A stretch of DNA of 64,000 bases from Paenibacillus sp. 598K. GTDB taxonomy: Bacteria > Bacillota > Bacilli > Paenibacillales > Paenibacillaceae. The position numbers and the translations under genes were made by a program. Numbering within the stretch: the first letter of the stretch is position 1; every line of letters starts with the position of its first letter. Under the pieces are notes generated by a model. That model saw only the letters and a list, made by a program, of their open reading frames with translations. It searched no databases and was not told the DNA's origin. The stretch spans positions 23,272 through 87,271 of the forward strand of contig NZ_BFBX01000071.1 in the NCBI RefSeq assembly GCF_003851045.1, given 5' to 3'. Below are positions 17,398-25,747 of the stretch, piece after piece.

Positions 17398-17438
17398 CGG
17401 AATCGCTCCCCCGTCTCTTGTTTACTTCGATTGCCCTC

Positions 17439-17444
17439 ATTATA
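17439..17444 (-). promoter_or_regulatory. -10 of the permease operon promoter
   Basis: A consensus TATAAT on the minus strand with no good -35 (CCTGTC at the 17-nt spacing). A perfect -10 with a poor -35 fits activation from the motif 50 nt upstream. Confidence 0.65.
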
Positions 17445-17494
17445 AAGGAACCGCAAGTGCAGACAGGATAGAGAAACCGACTCGGCAGAGGGGT

Positions 17495-17507
17495 CAAAAT
17501 CACTTTT
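17495..17507 (-). promoter_or_regulatory. putative response-regulator binding site (copy 2)
   Basis: Plus-strand CAAAATCACTTTT, identical to the site before the binding-protein gene. Exactly 50 nt separate it from the -10 hexamer, as at the other promoter. The position, centred near -70, suits a class I activator of the AraC family. Confidence 0.62.
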
Positions 17508-17531
17508 TGTTTTTGGCGACACGGCGCAACG

Positions 17532-17573
17532 CAAACAAACCGCCTCCGGGTCGGGAAGGCGGTCTGTTTGTTT
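17532..17573. terminator. bidirectional terminator-like hairpin
   Basis: CAAACAAACCGCCT pairs with AGGCGGTCTGTTTG, with one bulge, and both sides are T-rich outward. It lies upstream of the permease operon and probably ends the leftward transcript of the nitroreductase gene. Confidence 0.65.
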
Positions 17574-17607
17574 AGAAGGGCTACACTAACGACTAACGCT
17601 GATGGCT

Positions 17608-17630
17608 ATGCCGCGCTCGGAGCGCGGCAT
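17608..17630. repeat. perfect 10-bp stem hairpin
   Basis: ATGCCGCGCT, a 3-nt loop and AGCGCGGCAT. No T-run follows. The surrounding 165 bp up to the nitroreductase stop also contain an imperfect inverted pair (GAAAGTTTTGCG and GCGAAACTTTC) and no gene. Confidence 0.55.
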
Positions 17631-17745
17631 TTGCATGGGGAGCCGATGGCGGCGGAAACACGCTGGGGCTAGAACGAAAGTTTTGCGTTAAGGCTCCGAT
17701 TCCCCGCCCACGGCAACGCTAGAGCGAAACTTTCTTGCGCTACTA

Positions 17746-18351
17746 TTAGCTCTCCAGCCAGACGATCTTGTCCGTTAATGGCCCGCGCTTGCCCTGGTGT
17801 AGCGGGATCTCCGGATAGCCGAGGTAGATCAGGCCTACGATCTCGTCGTCCGTATCCAGCTCGAATGTTTCCTTCATAAGCGGATGATACATCGGCTCGC
17901 CCGAGCGCCAGATCGATGCAAGGCCGCGCGCATGCGCTGCCAGCAGCAGATTCTGAGTGGCAGCGTGAGCGGCGGCCAACTCCTCGATGCGAATCACCTT
18001 GTCCAGCTTGGACGGCTTGCACACGACGGCGATCACGACAGGCGCGCGATATGCCTTGGCATGCGCCTTGGCAGCGCGCGCCTCGATCTCGGCCAGCTCC
18101 TCCTCCGTCAGCGACGGAGCGCCGTCTCCAGCCGCACTAGTCAGCTCCGCCCGGACCACTGCGGCATAGCCGTCGCCGAGCCGTCCCCGGCCCTCGCCTG
18201 TCATGACGATAAAGGACCACGGCTCCGTCGCATGGTGGCTAGGCGCCCAGTTCGCCGCCTCCAGCAGCTCCAGGATCGTCTCTCTTGACACCGGCTCCTG
18301 CTTGACTCGGCCGATGCTGCGGCGCGAGCGGATCGCTTCGAACAGTTCCAT
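17746..18351 (-). CDS. nitroreductase family protein
   Basis: A 201-residue flavoprotein of the NfsB/YdjA-like nitroreductase fold. The opening MELFEAIRSRRSIGRVKQEPVS and NWAPSHHATEPWSFIV give the FMN phosphate-binding Arg and Ser residues, and AAHAATQNLLLAAHARGLASIW is the second FMN-binding segment. The C-terminal GLIYLGYPEIP is standard. It should reduce nitro- or quinone-like compounds with NAD(P)H. It is a single-gene unit, divergent from the ketosynthase operon. Confidence 0.9.
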   Translation of the reverse strand: MELFEAIRSRRSIGRVKQEPVSRETILELLEAANWAPSHHATEPWSFIVMTGEGRGRLGDGYAAVVRAELTSAAGDGAPSLTEEELAEIEARAAKAHAKAYRAPVVIAVVCKPSKLDKVIRIEELAAAHAATQNLLLAAHARGLASIWRSGEPMYHPLMKETFELDTDDEIVGLIYLGYPEIPLHQGKRGPLTDKIVWLES

Positions 18352-18479
18352 TGTTGCTCATCTCCCTTGCGTATCGTATGTCATTTGCCCCAATGTACCA
18401 TACCTCCCGACCGTTGTCGACTCGCCCCCTCCCATGGGGTACCAGGAAAACTTAGGTCTGTCGAGTATGTGCGAATCAC

Positions 18480-18526
18480 GGTAATATAAGGGTCATCAAC
18501 CAAGCGAATGCTTACGTAATATTACC
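18480..18526. repeat. inverted repeat in the divergent promoter region
   Basis: GGTAATAT (18480-18487) and ATATTACC (18519-18526) are perfect inverted copies 31 nt apart. Each contains a TAATAT that could serve as a -10. They lie just upstream of the ketosynthase gene and could form a regulator site or paired promoters. Confidence 0.45.
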
Positions 18527-18551
18527 CAATCTACCAGAGGATGTGATCGTC

Positions 18552-20726
18552 ATGAATTCCACGAAACGTTATGATGAACGCCCTGTCTATATTACGTCCA
18601 TCGGCGCCTTCCTGCCCGGCGAGCCCGTCGGCAACGAGGAGATGGAGGACTATCTCGGCCGCATCGGCGGCAAGCCGTCGCGCACCAAGTCCCGGATCTT
18701 GAAGGAGAACGGCATCCGCACCCGTTACTACGCGATCGACAAGTCGCAAAATACGGTGTACAGCAACACCGATATGGCGGCGCGCGCCATCCATGAGACG
18801 ATCGGCCGTTCCTCCGTGCAGCATGCGGATATCGACTATCTCGCGACGGCGACGACGCATAGCGAACTGATCATCCCGGGCTTCGCCAGCATGGTCCAGG
18901 CCGCCGCCCGGCTGCCGGTCATGGAGATCGCCAATCTGCACGGCGTCTGCGGCAGCGGCGTCGCCGCGATCCGCTCGGCCTACCTCCAGGTGAAGGCAGG
19001 CGGCAAGCAGCATGCGCTTGCCTGCGCCAGCGAATTCCCGAGCCGCATCTTTAAGAGCAGTCGTTATGAGGACCAGCAGATCTGGAAGGACAGCGGCAAG
19101 ATCCCGTTCGACACCGACTTCCTGCGGTTCATGCTCTCCGACGGCGCTGGAGCGATGCTGCTGCAGCGCCAGCCGGCGCGACGCGGCCTGTCGCTGCGCA
19201 TCGAGTGGATCGACATTCGCTCCTATGCGAGCGACTATGACACTTGCATGTATGCGGGAGCCAACAAGACGATGGACGGCCATATGGACAAAAGCTGGCT
19301 AGATTACCCGACCTATCGTGAAGCCGCCGATGCTGGCGCGATTAATATGAAGCAGGATATCCGGCTCGTCAACGAGATGCCGAAGCTCGGCGTGCGCGAC
19401 TTCTTCGCGCTCGTCGACGAAGGCAAGCTCGATCCGGCGGACATCAGCTGGATGGCTTGCCATTACTCCTCCCACTTCTTCCGCAGCGAGGTATTCCGTC
19501 TGCTGGAGCTGGGCGGCGCGTCGATCCCGGAGGAGAAGTGGTTCACCAATCTCTATAGCAAGGGGAACACCGGCTCCGCCTCGATCTTCATCATGCTGGA
19601 GGAGTTGCTCGCTGGCGGCAAGCTTTCGCGCGGGGAGCGCATCCTGTGCATGGTGCCGGAGAGCGGTCGCTTCCTGACGACCTTCATGTACCTGACTGTC
19701 GTCGATGCAGATGATCACGCCGAGCTGCCCGTCGAATGCGAGACGATGCCCCATGCTGCTGCTAGCGCAATGAACGCTGCGAGCACTGCTGGCACATCGG
19801 CTGCTTCACAGGACGCTGCAGATCTGGCGAGCGATCCCGGCTCATCGGCAAATATCGCCACGCCTGACGCACCGATCGGCTCCGACGCCGCGTCTGCGAA
19901 TCGGGGCGCTACCACAGACGCCCATCCAGACCCCGACGCCGCGGCTGTCAGCTTGCCGGATCAGCCGCTGCACGCCGGTCCGCGCGCGCAGACGCTGCCG
20001 CCGCTCGAAGCGCCGCTGCTCCGCGAGCCGGCCGCCCCGGAGCTTCGCTACGATGCGAGCAATTCGCTGCAGCACTGGCTCGTCCGACAGCTCGTCCAGG
20101 TATGGATCGACTTCGAGAAGACGTTGAACCGGGTGCCGATTATCGACAAGCTGAATCGGGGCCGCTTCACGCTCGAGGATTACCTGCGGCTGCTCTACAA
20201 CATCCGCCAGCAGGTCGTCGACGGCTCCCAATGGATCGCTCGGGCCGCCTCCAATATCTCGATCGACCGGATCGACCTGCGGTCGGCCTTTATCTCGCAC
20301 GCCAGCGACGAGCACAAGGACTATCAGATCCTCGAGCGCAACTATCTGGCCGTCGGCGGCTCGGCCAAACGGATCAACAGCGGCGAGAAGAATATCGGCA
20401 GCGAGGCGCTCTCGGCCTACATGTTCCACCGCGCCAGCCGCGAAAACCCGTTCGACCTGCTCGGCGCCATGTGGATCATCGAAGGCCTCGGCTGCCGGAT
20501 GGCGCGTTATTGGGGCGAGCAGATCCAGGCGCAGCTTCAACTGCCCGACGAGCACGTCTCGTTCCTGCTCTATCACAGCGAGAGCGACGTCAATCACTTT
20601 GAGCGTCTGGAGACGGGCATCCAGTCGGAGATGCTCACCGAGGAGATCGCCCGCCGCATCGTCAAGACCGCCAAGGTAACCGCGCGCCTCTATGTGTTGC
20701 AGCTTGAAGAACTGGATAATGATTAG
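18552..20726 (+). CDS. ketoacyl synthase III fused to haem-oxygenase-like (iron oxidase type) domain
   Basis: A 724-residue two-domain protein. Residues ~12-385 form a ketoacyl-ACP synthase III-like thiolase fold with all three catalytic residues visible: Cys133 (HGVCGSGVAA), His304 (ACHYSSH) and Asn339 (SKGNTGSAS). An Ala/Asp/Pro-rich linker of about 100 residues follows. Residues ~500-720 look like the helical TenA/haem-oxygenase-like fold of iron-containing oxidases (UndA/SznF type): HASDEHKDY (583-591), Glu644 in MWIIEGLG, and H-x3-D-x2-H at 675/679/682. The usual E-x-x-H of the first helix reads E587-x-x-D590, with a His at 588. The ATG at 18552 follows AGAGGATG; a GTG at 18543 is too close to it. 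It heads a three-gene operon. The likely role is condensing an acyl chain and oxidising the product; this is inferred. Confidence 0.85.
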   Translation: MNSTKRYDERPVYITSIGAFLPGEPVGNEEMEDYLGRIGGKPSRTKSRILKENGIRTRYYAIDKSQNTVYSNTDMAARAIHETIGRSSVQHADIDYLATATTHSELIIPGFASMVQAAARLPVMEIANLHGVCGSGVAAIRSAYLQVKAGGKQHALACASEFPSRIFKSSRYEDQQIWKDSGKIPFDTDFLRFMLSDGAGAMLLQRQPARRGLSLRIEWIDIRSYASDYDTCMYAGANKTMDGHMDKSWLDYPTYREAADAGAINMKQDIRLVNEMPKLGVRDFFALVDEGKLDPADISWMACHYSSHFFRSEVFRLLELGGASIPEEKWFTNLYSKGNTGSASIFIMLEELLAGGKLSRGERILCMVPESGRFLTTFMYLTVVDADDHAELPVECETMPHAAASAMNAASTAGTSAASQDAADLASDPGSSANIATPDAPIGSDAASANRGATTDAHPDPDAAAVSLPDQPLHAGPRAQTLPPLEAPLLREPAAPELRYDASNSLQHWLVRQLVQVWIDFEKTLNRVPIIDKLNRGRFTLEDYLRLLYNIRQQVVDGSQWIARAASNISIDRIDLRSAFISHASDEHKDYQILERNYLAVGGSAKRINSGEKNIGSEALSAYMFHRASRENPFDLLGAMWIIEGLGCRMARYWGEQIQAQLQLPDEHVSFLLYHSESDVNHFERLETGIQSEMLTEEIARRIVKTAKVTARLYVLQLEELDND

Positions 20727-20746
20727 TATGATGGGAGGGAAGCGTA

Positions 20747-21682
20747 ATGTCTACGCCGGACTACTTTTATGAGATGGAGCACAACCCGAAGGACCCGAAC
20801 CCGTTTTTGGCCGTCTTCCTCGATCGCAGCATTGCGTTTAACGAAGAAGCCAAAGCGGCGTTCCTGAAGGATTCGTCCCGCAAGTCGCGGCAGTTCCTGC
20901 TGCCGCTCCTGCGCCCGTTCGCCAGGCTGTCGATCATCGGGATCAAGCTGTTCCGCACCATTCTGCCGAACAGCTTTACCTCCTCGAAGGTGCTGCATCG
21001 CATCCTGCACTGGGGACTGAAGACGTTCGTCACGCCGGAGGCGAACATGATGATCCTGCGCCACTTCATCCTCGGCAGCGAGGTGCTGCAGTTTATCCGG
21101 GACAATGTCCCTGGCGTCGACGTCAAGCTCAATCCGCTGAAGCCGTACCAGCTCGAAGATGTAAAGGACGACTTGTTCCTCACCCACGATCTGAACATCT
21201 ACAACTTCATCATCAATCTTAACAAAGAGCTGAAGACCAAAAATCTGCAGATCACCCGGCAGGAGCAGCTGAACATGGACGCCATCTCGCTGGACCCGTA
21301 TCCGTTCGAGACCTTGCCCCGACGCTGGACCAACCGGATCGACCTGGTGACGGCGATCGAGTTTTTTACGCCGATCTACCAGCTCTTCCTCAGCGACAAT
21401 GACTTCTGGCGCGCCTCCAACTCGCTGCAGCTCGACGAGATCATCGGCATCTATGCCGCGACGATCGTCGGCGAGCCGGAGCGGCTGGCGCTGGTCAACA
21501 ACAAGCATCCGATGGTGCCGCTGATCACGCTGCAGGCTGGCTACCGGCTCGTCCTGCACGGGCTGGCGACCGAGCAGCTGCATGCCATGCTCGCGGACAA
21601 GAAGCGCCAGCTGCTGCGTCAGGCGGAGGCCGTCTCGACTGTACCTGGATCATCACACGAAGGAGCTGAGCTCAACGCATGA
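20747..21682 (+). CDS. uncharacterised protein of the ketosynthase operon
   Basis: A 311-residue protein that I do not recognise. It is rich in aromatic and aliphatic residues (RQFLLPLLRPFARLSIIGIKLF; MILRHFILGSEVLQFIRDNVPG) with no signal peptide and no clear membrane anchor, and it is probably all helical. A cluster NMDAISLDPYPFETLPRRW and WRASNSLQLDEIIGIYAATIVG could be conserved functional regions. It starts 20 bp after the ketosynthase fusion gene behind GGGAGG and its stop overlaps the start of the next gene by 4 bp. The close coupling suggests it works with the fusion enzyme, perhaps as a lipid-binding or cyclase-like partner, but this is a guess from context. Confidence 0.75.
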   Translation: MSTPDYFYEMEHNPKDPNPFLAVFLDRSIAFNEEAKAAFLKDSSRKSRQFLLPLLRPFARLSIIGIKLFRTILPNSFTSSKVLHRILHWGLKTFVTPEANMMILRHFILGSEVLQFIRDNVPGVDVKLNPLKPYQLEDVKDDLFLTHDLNIYNFIINLNKELKTKNLQITRQEQLNMDAISLDPYPFETLPRRWTNRIDLVTAIEFFTPIYQLFLSDNDFWRASNSLQLDEIIGIYAATIVGEPERLALVNNKHPMVPLITLQAGYRLVLHGLATEQLHAMLADKKRQLLRQAEAVSTVPGSSHEGAELNA

Positions 21683-22773
21683 CTAGCATGCCCGAACACA
21701 AAACCTTGGCGGTCATCGGCTCGTATGCCGATGCCGCAGACCCTGGTCTCTATCTGTGCGAATACGACGCGGCCAGCGGCAGCCTGCGCCAGCTGCAAGC
21801 GATTAGCGGACTGCAGAATCCAACCTTCGCCGCCATCGACGGCGACAAGCTGACCGTATACGCGATTAGCGAGCAAACCGACCCTTCCGGTCAACGGAAG
21901 GGTTATCTGTCGGCATTCCGCCTCGATCCCGTACAAGCGCAGCTGAGCCTCATCAACAAGGAGGAGTCTCTCCCTGCGCCGACCTGTCATGTCGAGCTGG
22001 ACCGAGCCGGCCGTTGCCTGATCGTCTCGAGCTACCATGGCGGCCTGCTCGGCCTCTCGCCGGTGCTGGAGGACGGCTCGGTCGGACCATCGGCCGACCA
22101 GCATCGCCACGAAGGCAAGAGCGTCCATCCCGCCCAGAGCCAGGCGCGTGTTCACTCGGTATTCGTAGACCGCACCAATCGGTGGGCGGTCGCGTCCGAC
22201 CTCGGCCTGGACAAAGTATTCGTCTACAAGCTCGATACGGAGCGCTACCGTCTGGAGCTCCACCAGGAAGTGTCCGTCGCTCCGGGCTCCGGGCCACGGC
22301 ATTTCGTCTTTCATCCGTCGCTCCCCTACGGCTATGTCATCCATGAGCTGAACGGCACGATCACCGCCTTTGGCTTCGATGAGGAGCGGGGCGAACTGAC
22401 CGCGCTCCAGACCGTCTCGACGCTGCCCGAGGGCTTCGATGGCGAGAATGGCTGCGCAGATATCCACATCTCGCCGGACGGCCGCTTCCTCTACGGCTCC
22501 AACCGCGGCCATGACAGCCTCGCAGTCTATGCGATCTCCGCTGAGACGGGAGAGCTCTCGCTCGTCGAGATCGTCTCGACGCTCGGCGGGCATCCGCGCA
22601 ATTTCGCGCTCTCGCCGGATGGTCGGCATGTGCTCGTCGCCAACCGGGACGGCAATCACATCGTCACGTTCCGACGCGATGAAGCGAGCGGCAGGCTGAG
22701 TCCTGCCGGGATCGAGCTGACCGTCTCCAAGCCCGTCTGCATCCAGTTTGTCACGCTGCTGACCTCGCATTGA
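21679..22773 (+). CDS. beta-propeller lactonase-family protein (YkgB/Pgl-like)
   Basis: A 364-residue seven-bladed propeller of the lactonase (6-phosphogluconolactonase, Pgl) family. Typical text includes HSVFVDRTNRWAVASDLGLDKVFVY, GSGPRHFVFHPSLPYGYVIHEL, DIHISPDGRFLYGSNRGHDSLAVY and GGHPRNFALSPDGRHVLVANRDGN. The start overlaps the preceding stop (ATGA). In this operon it may open a lactone made by the ketosynthase-oxidase rather than serve the pentose phosphate path. The family contains many proteins of unproven activity, so the lactonase label is by homology only. Confidence 0.87.
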   Translation: MTSMPEHKTLAVIGSYADAADPGLYLCEYDAASGSLRQLQAISGLQNPTFAAIDGDKLTVYAISEQTDPSGQRKGYLSAFRLDPVQAQLSLINKEESLPAPTCHVELDRAGRCLIVSSYHGGLLGLSPVLEDGSVGPSADQHRHEGKSVHPAQSQARVHSVFVDRTNRWAVASDLGLDKVFVYKLDTERYRLELHQEVSVAPGSGPRHFVFHPSLPYGYVIHELNGTITAFGFDEERGELTALQTVSTLPEGFDGENGCADIHISPDGRFLYGSNRGHDSLAVYAISAETGELSLVEIVSTLGGHPRNFALSPDGRHVLVANRDGNHIVTFRRDEASGRLSPAGIELTVSKPVCIQFVTLLTSH

Positions 22774-22797
22774 TTCACAGCGCCCCTATTTCTTGCA

Positions 22798-22841
22798 GCC
22801 CGCGCCGCCGTCCCTTATGGGACAGGCTTGCGCGGGCTTTT
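22798..22841 (+). terminator. Rho-independent terminator
   Basis: GCCCGCGC (22798-22805) pairs with GCGCGGGC (22830-22837), then TTTT. It closes the ketosynthase operon. Confidence 0.85.
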
Positions 22842-22895
22842 GCCTGTGCCCGTCAGCACGACCTGACGGCGGTCAAATTTTCTATCTGGCGGCCC

Positions 22896-22914
22896 TTTTA
22901 CATCCTGTGTAAAA
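22896..22914. promoter_or_regulatory. 7-bp inverted repeat upstream of the PAS kinase
   Basis: TTTTACA, a 5-nt spacer and TGTAAAA. The left arm contains TTTACA, which could serve as a -35 (a weak TAATGA follows 16 nt later). It lies 79 bp before the kinase start and may be an operator. Confidence 0.5.
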
Positions 22915-22992
22915 TGGGTAATGAAGCATAGCCATCCGATGATGACATGGACGCATCTTCACCATCGACTATAAGTTAAGGAGGCGCATCCC

Positions 22993-25650
22993 ATGATTAA
23001 TCAGCCTCGACAAGCTACCTTATATGAGCAAATGTATAATTATGCGCCCATCGGTATTGCTCTCGTCAGCCTCGAGGACGGCAGCTGGCAATCTGCCAAT
23101 CATTATCTGTGCAATATGCTGGGCTATACCGAGGAAGAGCTGTTGCAGCTCAGCTGCCCCCTGATTACTCATCCTAACGACGTTGGCAAGCTGGATTGCC
23201 GCGAAGTATACAATGACCTGCTGCGTTCCAGGCAAACTATGCCGGTGCATGAGCTGGAGCTGCGATTTATCCATCGCAGCGGGCGTATCGTATGGTGCGC
23301 GCTGCACATCTCGCTCATCCAGTGTCCGGGCGAGGAGTACGGGGATTGTCTGATGATCCAGTATGTCAATATCACCGACAAAAAAGCTCAGGAAAAGAAG
23401 CTGCTCGAAAATCAAAAGCTTTACAAGCTGATCACGCAGCACACAACCGATCTGCTGTCGATCAGCCGTCCTGACGGCACGATCGAATTCATCTCCCCTT
23501 CGGTAACAACATTGCTCGGCTACGAGGAGGAGGAGATGCTGCGCAGCAATCGCAAAGCGTTTTATCACCCTGACGACGCCCAGGAGATGAGCAACCCGCT
23601 CAAGCTGTTCTCGGAAACCGAGACGTTCACGCGTCGCATCCGGCACAAGGACGGCCATTACCTCTGGTTCGAGACCTCCTTCCAGCTGCTCAGGGACGAC
23701 AACGACAACATCGAGAAGGTGATCTCGATCGGGCGCAACGTCACGGAGCGAAAAAAAAATGATCTTACCTTTTCCGAAGCGCAACGGATCGCTCGAATCG
23801 GCGCCTGGGATTACGATCTGCAAAATCGGCGGCTTAATTTTTCCGAGGAAATCCGCCATATTTTCGGCGTTGCCTCACTTCCGGAGGAAGCCGATCCGTA
23901 CGTCCTGATCGGGCGTATCCATCCGGACGATATCGACGGCGTCATGCAGGCGTTCTGCGCCTCGGCAACCGATGGCACCGGGCAATCCTCGACGTTCCGG
24001 GTGGTCCATGACGACCAATCGATCGCGTATCTTCACATGCGCTGGGAAGCCTTCCATAACGAACAAGGCCAGCCGATGCAGCTGATCGGCGTCGCCCAGG
24101 ACATTACCCAGCAACGGCTGATGGAGGAAAAGCTCAAGGAAAGCGAGCAGCGTTACAAATCGCTGTTTGAATACAATCCGGCGAGCGTCTACTCCATGGA
24201 TCTTGGCGGAACCTACCTGACGGCCAATGCCAGCATGGAGATCTTGACAGGCTATACGATCGAAGAGCTTACCGGCATGTACTTCGGCCCGATCGTGCCG
24301 GAGAAGGATATGGAGAAGACGCTGCATCACTTTAATCTGGCGCGCGAAGGCTACCCGCAGAACTATGAGATCTCGATCATCCACAAGGAGGGCCATCTGG
24401 TCGATATTAGCGTCACCAACGTGCCGATCGTCGTCAATGACCGGATCGTCGGCGTCTTCGGCATCTCCAGCGACATTACACAGCGCAAGCGGCATCTGGA
24501 GCAGATCGAGAAGCTGAGCTACGAGCACACCCTCATCCTGAACTCCGTCTCCGAGGGGATCTTCGGCGTCGACGCCGAGGGCAAGTCGATGTTCATCAAC
24601 CCGGCAGGCGCGGCTATGCTCGGCTATACCTCCAGCCAATGGCTGAGCAACCCGCACTTCGAGCAGCTATTCCAGACGCCAGACGGCCTGCAGCGCTCGC
24701 CGGAGATATCGCCTGTGCGCGAGACGCTCCTGGACGGTCAAGCGAGGGGACGCGAGGAGGCTGTCTTCTGGCGGGCCGACGGGACGAGCATGCTCGTCGA
24801 TTATCAAGTTACGCCGATCTACGACAAGGGCGAGCGCAAGGGCGCCGTCGTCGTCTTCCGTGACAAGACCGGCGAGCGCGAGATTATCCGGGCCAAGGAG
24901 TCGGCCGAACTAGCAGATCAGGCCAAGTCGGAGTTCCTGGCCATCATCAGCCATGAGCTGCGCACGCCGATGAACGGCATCGTCGGCATGACCGAGCTGC
25001 TTCGGGAGACGCAGCTTACAGACGAACAACAGCACTATACGCGCGTTATCTACGAGAGCAGCGGAACGTTGCTCCGCATCCTCAACGAGATTCTGGACTT
25101 CAGCAAGATGGAGGCCGGCAAGATGAAGCTTGAGGAGGAGCCTGTCGACATCCGCGAGGTGATCCGCGGCTCCATGCAGCTGTTCGAGGCGCGAGCCCGG
25201 GAGAAGGGACTGACGATGACGACCTCGATTCCGTCGACGATCCCCAGCCTTCTCTTGAGCGACAGCGCGAGGCTTCGTCAGCTGCTGGTCAACCTGATCG
25301 GTAATGCCGTCAAATTCTCGGAACGCGGCGTCGTCTCCGTATTCGCGGATATCGAACCGTTTGCCGAGGAGCAGCATGCTATGCTGACACTGACCGTTCA
25401 GGACGCCGGGATCGGCATCCCGGAGGAGAAGCTCGATCAGTTGTTCATCTCCTTCTCCCAGCTCCATCCCGCCATCAACCGGCTATACGGCGGGACTGGG
25501 CTAGGTCTGGCGATCTGCAAAAAAATCGTCGAGCTGATGGGCGGCACGATCGCCGTGGAGAGCACCGAGCATGTCGGCTCCACCTTTACGTTGAACCTGC
25601 CGGTCCGTCTGGCCCAGACTGCCGATGCTCCTGGAATCGACGAGAGCTGA
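22993..25650 (+). CDS. multi-PAS soluble sensor histidine kinase
   Basis: An 885-residue kinase with no membrane segment. Five PAS domains in a row can be recognised from their openings: [96 protein letters not shown], and [26 protein letters not shown] HisKA domain with His654 ([13 protein letters not shown]) and a HATPase domain ([39 protein letters not shown]) follow. There is no receiver domain and no adjacent response regulator gene, so its partner lies elsewhere. It is a single-gene unit with its own terminator. Such kinases in Bacilli often feed the sporulation phosphorelay; that link is not shown here. Confidence 0.93.
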   Translation: MINQPRQATLYEQMYNYAPIGIALVSLEDGSWQSANHYLCNMLGYTEEELLQLSCPLITHPNDVGKLDCREVYNDLLRSRQTMPVHELELRFIHRSGRIVWCALHISLIQCPGEEYGDCLMIQYVNITDKKAQEKKLLENQKLYKLITQHTTDLLSISRPDGTIEFISPSVTTLLGYEEEEMLRSNRKAFYHPDDAQEMSNPLKLFSETETFTRRIRHKDGHYLWFETSFQLLRDDNDNIEKVISIGRNVTERKKNDLTFSEAQRIARIGAWDYDLQNRRLNFSEEIRHIFGVASLPEEADPYVLIGRIHPDDIDGVMQAFCASATDGTGQSSTFRVVHDDQSIAYLHMRWEAFHNEQGQPMQLIGVAQDITQQRLMEEKLKESEQRYKSLFEYNPASVYSMDLGGTYLTANASMEILTGYTIEELTGMYFGPIVPEKDMEKTLHHFNLAREGYPQNYEISIIHKEGHLVDISVTNVPIVVNDRIVGVFGISSDITQRKRHLEQIEKLSYEHTLILNSVSEGIFGVDAEGKSMFINPAGAAMLGYTSSQWLSNPHFEQLFQTPDGLQRSPEISPVRETLLDGQARGREEAVFWRADGTSMLVDYQVTPIYDKGERKGAVVVFRDKTGEREIIRAKESAELADQAKSEFLAIISHELRTPMNGIVGMTELLRETQLTDEQQHYTRVIYESSGTLLRILNEILDFSKMEAGKMKLEEEPVDIREVIRGSMQLFEARAREKGLTMTTSIPSTIPSLLLSDSARLRQLLVNLIGNAVKFSERGVVSVFADIEPFAEEQHAMLTLTVQDAGIGIPEEKLDQLFISFSQLHPAINRLYGGTGLGLAICKKIVELMGGTIAVESTEHVGSTFTLNLPVRLAQTADAPGIDES

Positions 25651-25675
25651 AGCGCGAACGCTCTGACGGGCGCAG

Positions 25676-25719
25676 CCAAAAGAGCCTTCAACACCAATAT
25701 CGGCGTTGGAGGCTCTTTG
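25676..25719. terminator. bidirectional terminator
   Basis: AAAGAGCCTTCAACACC and GGCGTTGGAGGCTCTTT form a long stem with one mismatch between the convergent kinase and MFS genes. Confidence 0.85.
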
Positions 25720-25747
25720 ATTGCTCGGAGTTAACATCTCTTGCGCT

